Source: Synergistaceae bacterium (lineage in GTDB: Bacteria > Synergistota > Synergistia > Synergistales > Synergistaceae). From it: a stretch of 9,262 nt of DNA. The DNA is taken from contig JAISWP010000098.1 in the NCBI GenBank assembly GCA_031271065.1, positions 1 through 9,262 of the forward strand, written 5' to 3'. The translations under genes and the position numbers were made by a program. Within the stretch, counting starts at the first letter, position 1; each line of letters begins with the position of its first letter. Below, piece after piece: positions 5,268 through 9,262 of this stretch. A model generated the notes under the pieces. It did not search any database, had not been told where the DNA came from, and saw nothing but the letters and a program-made list of their open reading frames with translations.

Positions 5268-6626
5268 ATGACAGAGAAATTCAGGGTCACACCGGCCGAG
5301 GTCTTTCCGGCAATCGAGAAGTACATGCTTCGCGACGGTTACGACATAGTGATCGACATGGAAAGGTCGAAAGGCAGCCACGTCATTGACTCCCGCACCG
5401 GAGACGACTGGCTCGATTTTTACACATTCTTCGCCTCGGCTCCGTTCGGCATGAACCACGACAAATTATGCAGCGGCGAATTCAAGGAGAAGATATTCCG
5501 CGCCGCCATCAACAAGGTGGCGAACTCAGATATCTGCACCCTGGAGATGGGCGAGTTCGTCAAGACGTTCGGCGAACTCGCCCGCCCAGAGGGGTTCGAT
5601 CACCTGTTTTTCGTCGACTACGGCACTCTGGCCGTCGAGAACGCCTTCAAAGTGGCTATGGACTGGAAAGTCCAGAAACTCCTGGCAAGAGGAGCGATAA
5701 CGCCAGGGGAGGCGATATCCGGCGCGAAGGGGACGAAGATCATCCACTTCAACGAGGCGTTTCACGGGCGCGGCGGATATACGCTGTCCGTCACCAACAC
5801 CGCCGACCCCAACAAGCATCAGCGATTCGCCAAATTCAACGACTGGCCCAGGATCATCAACCCCAAGATCACTTTCCCCCTGGAGTCCAATCTCGAGATA
5901 ACCCAGTGGCTGGAATCCCAGGCGATAAAGCAGATAACAAACGCCATCGGGAACGACCCGGACGGGCACTGCGCGATCGTCATCGAAACCATACAGGGGG
6001 AGGGCGGGGACAATCACTTCCGCACCGAGTTCCTGCGGAGTCTGAAAGAGATATGTGACCGGCGCGAGATGATGCTGATATTCGACGAGGTCCAGTGCGG
6101 TATGGGCATAACGGGAAAGATGTGGGCATGGCAGTATCACGTCGCTCCGGACATCTTCACGTTCGGCAAAAAATCCCAGGTCTGCGGCATCGCCGCGGGA
6201 CCGAAAGTGGACGAAATCGAGAACAACTGCTTTAAAGTATCCAGCCGCATAAACTCCACATGGGGGGGCAATGTGGCTGACATGGTGAGGGGAGCGCGGT
6301 ATCTCGAAATATACCGCGACGAGCATATACTGGACTACGTATCGAATACCGCGGGTCCGGCGCTCATCAAGGGACTCGAGAAACTGCGCGGCGAATTTCC
6401 GGAGTTTATCTCGAACGTGCGCGGAAAGGGCCTCATGTGCGCCTACGACGTAAAGACCCCGGAACTCCGCGCGAAATTCCTTGCCGAGTGCGCGAAGCGA
6501 CACATGCTGATCCTGCCCTGCGGCACCCATACCGTGCGTTTCCGTCCCGCGCTCAACGTTCCGCTCGAGGATATCGAACTGGGTATCGAGATATCCCGCG
6601 AGGCGGCCAGAGCGGCGTTCAAATGA
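5268..6626 (+). CDS. lat: L-lysine 6-aminotransferase (LAT), PLP-dependent class III
   Basis: LAT transfers the epsilon-amino group of lysine to 2-oxoglutarate. The product is 2-aminoadipate semialdehyde, which cyclises to piperideine-6-carboxylate. ATG at 5268 (452 residues) is preferred because GGAGG (5256-5260) lies 7 nt upstream; the ATG at 5262 is only 1 nt from it. Motifs, numbered from 5268, are FNEAFHGRGGYTLSVTNT (161-178), ETIQGEGGD (240-248), FDEVQCG with the PLP-contact Asp at 273, and FGKKSQVCG with the likely Schiff-base Lys301. SRINSTWGGN (326-335) and VRFRPALNV (423-431) follow. The last four match mycobacterial LAT closely and separate it from ornithine and GABA aminotransferases. 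The early PLP region reads VDYGTLAVENA. It lies alone between two direct repeats, with no clear promoter seen. Confidence 0.92.
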   Translation: MTEKFRVTPAEVFPAIEKYMLRDGYDIVIDMERSKGSHVIDSRTGDDWLDFYTFFASAPFGMNHDKLCSGEFKEKIFRAAINKVANSDICTLEMGEFVKTFGELARPEGFDHLFFVDYGTLAVENAFKVAMDWKVQKLLARGAITPGEAISGAKGTKIIHFNEAFHGRGGYTLSVTNTADPNKHQRFAKFNDWPRIINPKITFPLESNLEITQWLESQAIKQITNAIGNDPDGHCAIVIETIQGEGGDNHFRTEFLRSLKEICDRREMMLIFDEVQCGMGITGKMWAWQYHVAPDIFTFGKKSQVCGIAAGPKVDEIENNCFKVSSRINSTWGGNVADMVRGARYLEIYRDEHILDYVSNTAGPALIKGLEKLRGEFPEFISNVRGKGLMCAYDVKTPELRAKFLAECAKRHMLILPCGTHTVRFRPALNVPLEDIELGIEISREAARAAFK

Positions 6627-6645
6627 TCTCGCGTCAGTCCTGCGT

Positions 6646-6671
6646 CCGGCAGATTTGATTTAAACCCGCGG
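6646..6671 (+). repeat. 26-bp direct repeat, copy 2 (downstream of lat)
   Basis: This is the second copy of the 5167-5192 sequence. The two differences (A at 6651 and 6653 instead of G) both break the hairpin of copy 1 with A-C mispairs, while the right arm stays identical. The copies are in the same orientation, 1479 bp apart, and enclose lat together with its leader. Confidence 0.8.
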
Positions 6672-6692
6672 TAACGTCTGATAAAATTAATC

Positions 6693-6733
6693 GCGCTGAA
6701 GAGGGATGCGCCGCCTGCGTCCCTCTTCAGCGC
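6693..6733. terminator. Strong hairpin between convergent genes
   Basis: Bases 6693-6706 pair perfectly with 6720-6733 (14 bp). Four more pairs, two of them wobble, continue to a CCGCC loop. The plus side is followed by TGTAAAAAGG with no T-run. The minus side is followed by CGATTAATTTTAT, which is only moderately T-rich. It may back up the neighbouring terminator or protect 3' ends. Confidence 0.55.
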
Positions 6734-6735
6734 TG

Positions 6736-6772
6736 TAAAAAGGGGCCGCGCTTTCGCTTGAGCCCCTTTCTC
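6736..6772. terminator. Bidirectional intrinsic terminator
   Basis: AAAGGGGC (6739-6746) pairs with GCCCCTTT (6762-6769), and a small GCG/CGC top closes the stem. On the minus strand the stem runs into TTTTTAC, a good terminator for the regulator gene whose stop is at 6796. On the plus strand it ends in CCCCTTTCT, a weaker one for lat. Confidence 0.7.
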
Positions 6773-6795
6773 CGTACCGCCTGTCCTAAGATTTG

Positions 6796-7461
6796 TCAGA
6801 CCAGGAAATACTGTTTGATCGGACGGCCCTTGGCCTGATATTTGTTTTTGACGTGCAGCTTGCCTGTATTTACGAGCGCCTCGCAGTACTTCCTGACGGT
6901 GATCCTGGAGACGTTGAGTATCTCGGCTATCTCGCCGGCGGACTGCGGTCCGTCGTGTTCCTCTATGAGCTGCATGACCTTGTCCAGCATCTCGCTGTTT
7001 TTCACCGCGCCGGTGGCTGCGTTCTGATGCCTCTCCCGCGGGAAGAATATCGCGTCCAGTCTCTCCTGCTGTACAGGGAAGTCCAACGCCTCGGTGTACA
7101 TGAAACGATAGCGGAACATCTCGAGGGAAAAGCGCAGCCTTTCCGGAGCGACCGGCCTCATGATGACATCCCATGCTCCGCAGGCCACCGCTTCCTGAAT
7201 GAATTCCCTCGTGGGATTCTGTGCCAGAAGGATTATTCTAGCTTTGTGCTGCAGGCCCATCAGGTTCCGCCAATTGTCAATGTTCTCCTGTCCGCCTACG
7301 ATCACAAGATCCATCGGAACGACTTTCATGCGCTCTATCGCTTCATCGGCATGCTCGACTTTATCCACTACCAGATAGTTGTCGAAATACCTGATGACTT
7401 GGCCTATCGAAAACAGCACCATCAGATCCGACTCGACTATCAATAAATGTATCGACTTCAT
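6796..7461 (-). CDS. CitB/DcuR-type response regulator with degenerate receiver
   Basis: This is a DNA-binding regulator of 221 residues from ATG 7461. That start has AAAGGGGTG about 9-11 nt upstream; the in-frame ATG at 7491 has none. Residues 1-115 form a receiver-like fold starting MKSIHLLIVESD. Residues about 155-221 form the winged helix typical of the CitB/DcuR/DctR family, with SAGEIAEILNVSRITVRKY and a closing GRPIKQYFLV. In the receiver, the phospho-acceptor position after MDLVIV is Gly56, the acidic pair reads Glu-Ser, the T/S switch position is lost (ILLAQ) and the conserved Lys is Arg102. Phosphorylation by a kinase is therefore unlikely, and no kinase gene is nearby. Targets are unknown; lat and the M24 peptidase gene are the neighbours. 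It converges on lat. Confidence 0.88.
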   Translation of the reverse strand: MKSIHLLIVESDLMVLFSIGQVIRYFDNYLVVDKVEHADEAIERMKVVPMDLVIVGGQENIDNWRNLMGLQHKARIILLAQNPTREFIQEAVACGAWDVIMRPVAPERLRFSLEMFRYRFMYTEALDFPVQQERLDAIFFPRERHQNAATGAVKNSEMLDKVMQLIEEHDGPQSAGEIAEILNVSRITVRKYCEALVNTGKLHVKNKYQAKGRPIKQYFLV

Positions 7462-7492
7462 TACATCACTCACCCCTTTATAACTCCGCATC

Positions 7493-7657
7493 TTTGTACA
7501 AGCGGCTTAAAGCAAAGACATTCCCCGTGGCTTTGCCTTGGAGTTTCACAGCTGCACAGTGATACCTCTACGTGCTGGTGATTCTTAATACCAGCCGTTC
7601 TGTCCAACATCCTGCAGGTTGTTGATACTGTGAACTCCAAACCGTACCTTGTACAAA
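7493..7657 (-). ncRNA. Candidate structured RNA / leader of the regulator gene
   Basis: About 165 nt can fold into several nested helices. A closing helix of 10 bp joins 7493-7502 to 7648-7657, with CGG/CCG extending it (7503-7505, 7642-7644). A side hairpin pairs 7512-7517 with 7531-7536. A long helix joins 7538-7545 to 7633-7640 and, after one bulged base, 7547-7551 to 7628-7632. A distal hairpin (ACG, GCTGGT, ATT pairing with AAT, ACCAGC, CGT; 7570-7598) and CAACA/TGTTG (7605-7609, 7620-7624) complete it. The closing helix ends 32 nt before the regulator's start codon, so the minus strand is preferred. CACAGT (7632-7627) could pair instead with ACTGTG (7560-7555), giving two competing states. 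I recognise no known riboswitch consensus. A 6S-like RNA is an alternative. Confidence 0.45.
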
Positions 7658-7677
7658 CTTTGGATTGTCACCCCGTA

Positions 7678-7860
7678 CTGCAATAATAACACGTTTAATG
7701 ATAAATAGGGTAATAATTACGTAAAAATATAAAAACTTCTTCTAATTACATAATTTTACGGGGTATGTTTAATTAAAAATACTGGTTTTTTTCTATTTTA
7801 TTGCATCAAGCGATTTATGTAATCTTATTAGCAGCCTGATTTAGTCAAGATAAGCGCGCG
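7678..7860. other. AT-rich intergenic segment with a repeated 10-mer
   Basis: The 590-bp gap between the two divergent genes (7462-8048) has no gene I can support. Its centre is strikingly A/T-rich against GC-rich surroundings. The 10-mer ATTAC(A/G)TAA(A/T) occurs at 7716-7725 and 7745-7754 and, inverted, at 7814-7823. It may be an operator family or curved regulatory DNA; chance is possible in such composition. Confidence 0.4.
7698..7725 (-). promoter_or_regulatory. Possible promoter of the regulator gene and its leader
   Basis: On the minus strand TTTACG (7725-7720) is followed by 16 bp and then TATCAT (7703-7698). Transcription would start near 7691, so the leader would contain the entire folded element. 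One copy of the ATTACRTAAW repeat covers the -35. The AT-rich surroundings offer other candidates. Confidence 0.35.
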
Positions 7861-7959
7861 AAATATGCCCGTATTGTTTTGATCTGGCATTTCACTGAAC
7901 GTCCGCCCTAAATCATCTCACGCCTCCCCAAAATCGAACACCGGCGGGCATATATGGTT

Positions 7960-7965
7960 TATAAT
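7960..7965 (+). promoter_or_regulatory. Probable -10 element of the M24 peptidase gene
   Basis: A perfect TATAAT lies about 85 bp before the ATG. No good -35 is found at 16-18 bp upstream (TCGAAC at 7934 is 20 bp away), so either an activator helps or this is not the true promoter. The leader would contain short G/C-rich inverted repeats at 7970-7997 but no recognisable riboswitch. Confidence 0.4.
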
Positions 7966-8048
7966 CGTGGAGGGAAAAACTCCCGCCCGCGGTCGGGAAA
8001 TTCTTATATCTTTTTACAAAATAATTTAAAAAATCGGAGGATCAGATC

Positions 8049-9152
8049 ATGCTGCACACCGACAGGATCGGAAAACTTGCTGAAATACTGCGCACAGACG
8101 GTTTGGAGGCGATTTTCGCCGGGCCGTCCGCGGACATGGAATATCTCGCCGATCTGAAGCTGTTCGACGACGAAAGGCCGAAGGGCTTGATGATTTCCAA
8201 AGACGGGAAATGTTTCGCCCTTGTCCCTATGCTCTACGGCGAGGAAATGCGCAATGCTCTCGGAGAATCAGTTTCTCACAAAATATGGGCGGATCACGAG
8301 GGTTTTCACGAGGCTTTCAGGGGCGGATGCCGCGAGTTAGGGATCGGGGCGGGGAAAATAGCGATAAACGACGGAGTGCGGGCAGTCGATCTGATCGAAA
8401 TGAAAAAAGCCGTGGGCGCGGACTACGTAAACGGAGCGGAGACCCTCTCGCCTCTGCGCAGCAGAAAAGACGAGACCGAGCTGGAGAATATGAGACGCGC
8501 CGGCGCCATAGCGGACGCCGTCATGGAAGATATCTCGAAATTCCTGAAACCCGGCATGAAAGAGCGCGACGTCCGGGACCGCCTTCTCGAACTTTTTGCC
8601 GAACAGGACGAGGAAGGGCTGTCGTTTTCCCCGATAGTGGCGAGCGGTCCCGGCGGGTCCATGCCGCACTATCAGGGCAGCGGCAGGGAAATACGCGGCG
8701 GGGACTTCGTGGTGATAGACATGGGCTGCCGGTACAGGGGATATTGTTCGGATATGACCCGCACCTTCTGCATAGGGGAGCCCACCGCCGAGATGAAAAA
8801 AGTCTACGGGATCGTCCTGGAGGCGCAGAAAGCCGGAGAAGCGGCGGTCAGAGCCGGAGCGACCGGCCAGGATGTCGACCGGGCGGCTCGCCGCGTAATC
8901 GCGGACGCGGGCTACGGGGACTGCTTCCTGAACAGGCTCGGTCACGGAGTGGGCATCGCTATCCACGAGAACCCGTACATAATAGAGGGCAATGACGCGC
9001 CCCTCGTGCCGGGCAACGTGTTCAGCGTCGAACCGGGCATTTATCTCCCGGGAAAATTCGGGGTCAGAATCGAGAACCTGGTGGCAGTGAGAGCCGATGG
9101 GACTGCCGAGCCCCTCAACAAATTTACCAGGGATATGATAGTCATAAAGTGA
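8049..9152 (+). CDS. M24 family Xaa-Pro peptidase (dipeptidase/aminopeptidase P type)
   Basis: This 367-residue cytoplasmic metallopeptidase cleaves bonds next to proline at peptide N-termini. An N-terminal creatinase-like domain covers about 1-130 and the pita-bread M24 domain about 140-360. All five metal ligands are visible: D224 (VVIDMG), D235 (SDMTRTF), H299 (LGHGVG), E328 (SVEPGIY) and E342 (RIENLV). PHY (206-208) and IHE (305-307) supply the usual catalytic histidines. The start is fixed by GGAGGA at 8036-8041, 7 nt before the ATG. Length and order are those of PepQ/YpdF-type enzymes, but dipeptidase and aminopeptidase cannot be told apart from sequence alone, so no symbol is given. 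It suits a peptide-fermenting life style and is divergent from the CitB-type regulator across a long regulatory gap. Confidence 0.93.
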   Translation: MLHTDRIGKLAEILRTDGLEAIFAGPSADMEYLADLKLFDDERPKGLMISKDGKCFALVPMLYGEEMRNALGESVSHKIWADHEGFHEAFRGGCRELGIGAGKIAINDGVRAVDLIEMKKAVGADYVNGAETLSPLRSRKDETELENMRRAGAIADAVMEDISKFLKPGMKERDVRDRLLELFAEQDEEGLSFSPIVASGPGGSMPHYQGSGREIRGGDFVVIDMGCRYRGYCSDMTRTFCIGEPTAEMKKVYGIVLEAQKAGEAAVRAGATGQDVDRAARRVIADAGYGDCFLNRLGHGVGIAIHENPYIIEGNDAPLVPGNVFSVEPGIYLPGKFGVRIENLVAVRADGTAEPLNKFTRDMIVIK

Positions 9153-9182
9153 TCACCTGGGCCTCCATGATTTGAAGCCCCT

Positions 9183-9239
9183 GCCGAGAACTTCCACGGC
9201 TTACGATACTAACATGAAGGCTTTCGGCTGGTTCTCGGC
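9183..9239. repeat. 9-bp inverted repeat downstream of the M24 gene
   Basis: GCCGAGAAC (9183-9191) is the exact reverse complement of 9231-9239, with 39 bases between. An inner CTTC/GAAG pair (9191-9194, 9216-9219) is possible. No T-run follows on either side, so it is not a standard terminator. The rest of 9153-9262 shows no supported gene. Confidence 0.45.
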
Positions 9240-9262
9240 GAGGAAACGTTTCTATTCCACGA

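Noticed and set aside
5526..6530. Long open frame antisense to lat (334 codons)
   Set aside because: It lies wholly opposite a well-supported enzyme in GC-rich DNA, has no recognisable domain and no ribosome-binding site; it is a codon-bias shadow.
7361..7371. DnaA-box-like TTATCCACT
   Set aside because: A single imperfect copy inside the regulator gene, with no cluster. The rpmH upstream region has none either, so no replication origin is claimed.
1..9262. CRISPR array, insertion sequence, toxin-antitoxin or phage genes
   Set aside because: No regularly spaced repeats, transposase motifs, or small paired toxin genes were seen on either strand.

Overview
The window looks like chromosomal DNA from a GC-rich, amino-acid-fermenting anaerobe. 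My best guess is the phylum Synergistota. That rests on gene style and content (a short YidC in an rpmH-rnpA-yidD-yidC-jag cluster, a lysine 6-aminotransferase, a CitB-type regulator and an M24 peptidase) and has not been checked by any database search.

Layout. Bases 1-70 end in a strong plus-strand terminator for a gene lying outside the window. A minus-strand tRNA-Arg(CCG) follows, with its own promoter and intrinsic terminator. Next come two small minus-strand genes for envelope proteins: one with a membrane anchor and an FxLYD-like domain, one exported. They diverge, across about 150 bp holding back-to-back promoters, from a plus-strand operon: rpmH, rnpA, yidD, yidC, jag/khpB, an Lgt-like membrane protein and a CxxCxxCC (YkgJ-type) protein. 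The last four genes overlap by 1-4 bases, so they are probably translationally coupled. rpmH is too short for a routine ORF scan, but its 44 codons are plain.

A separate gene for L-lysine 6-aminotransferase (lat) follows, lying between two copies of a 26-bp imperfect direct repeat. It converges, across two terminator hairpins, on a minus-strand regulator of the CitB/DcuR type whose receiver domain has lost its phospho-acceptor aspartate. Upstream of that regulator is a 590-bp gap. The half nearer the regulator can fold into a roughly 165-nt multi-helix RNA; the middle is unusually AT-rich and contains a repeated 10-mer. On the far side, a plus-strand Xaa-Pro peptidase of family M24 completes the gene content. 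The last 110 bases hold only a 9-bp inverted repeat.

How the genes fit together. The operon covers translation and RNA processing (L34, RNase P protein), membrane protein insertion (YidD, YidC) and RNA binding (Jag/KhpB), with lipoprotein-type lipid chemistry possibly added. lat and the M24 peptidase suit peptide and lysine catabolism, and the orphan regulator beside them could control such genes. The items most worth a second look are the structured leader RNA, the pseudo-receiver regulator, the repeat pair around lat and the acidic, tyrosine-rich C-tail of YidC.
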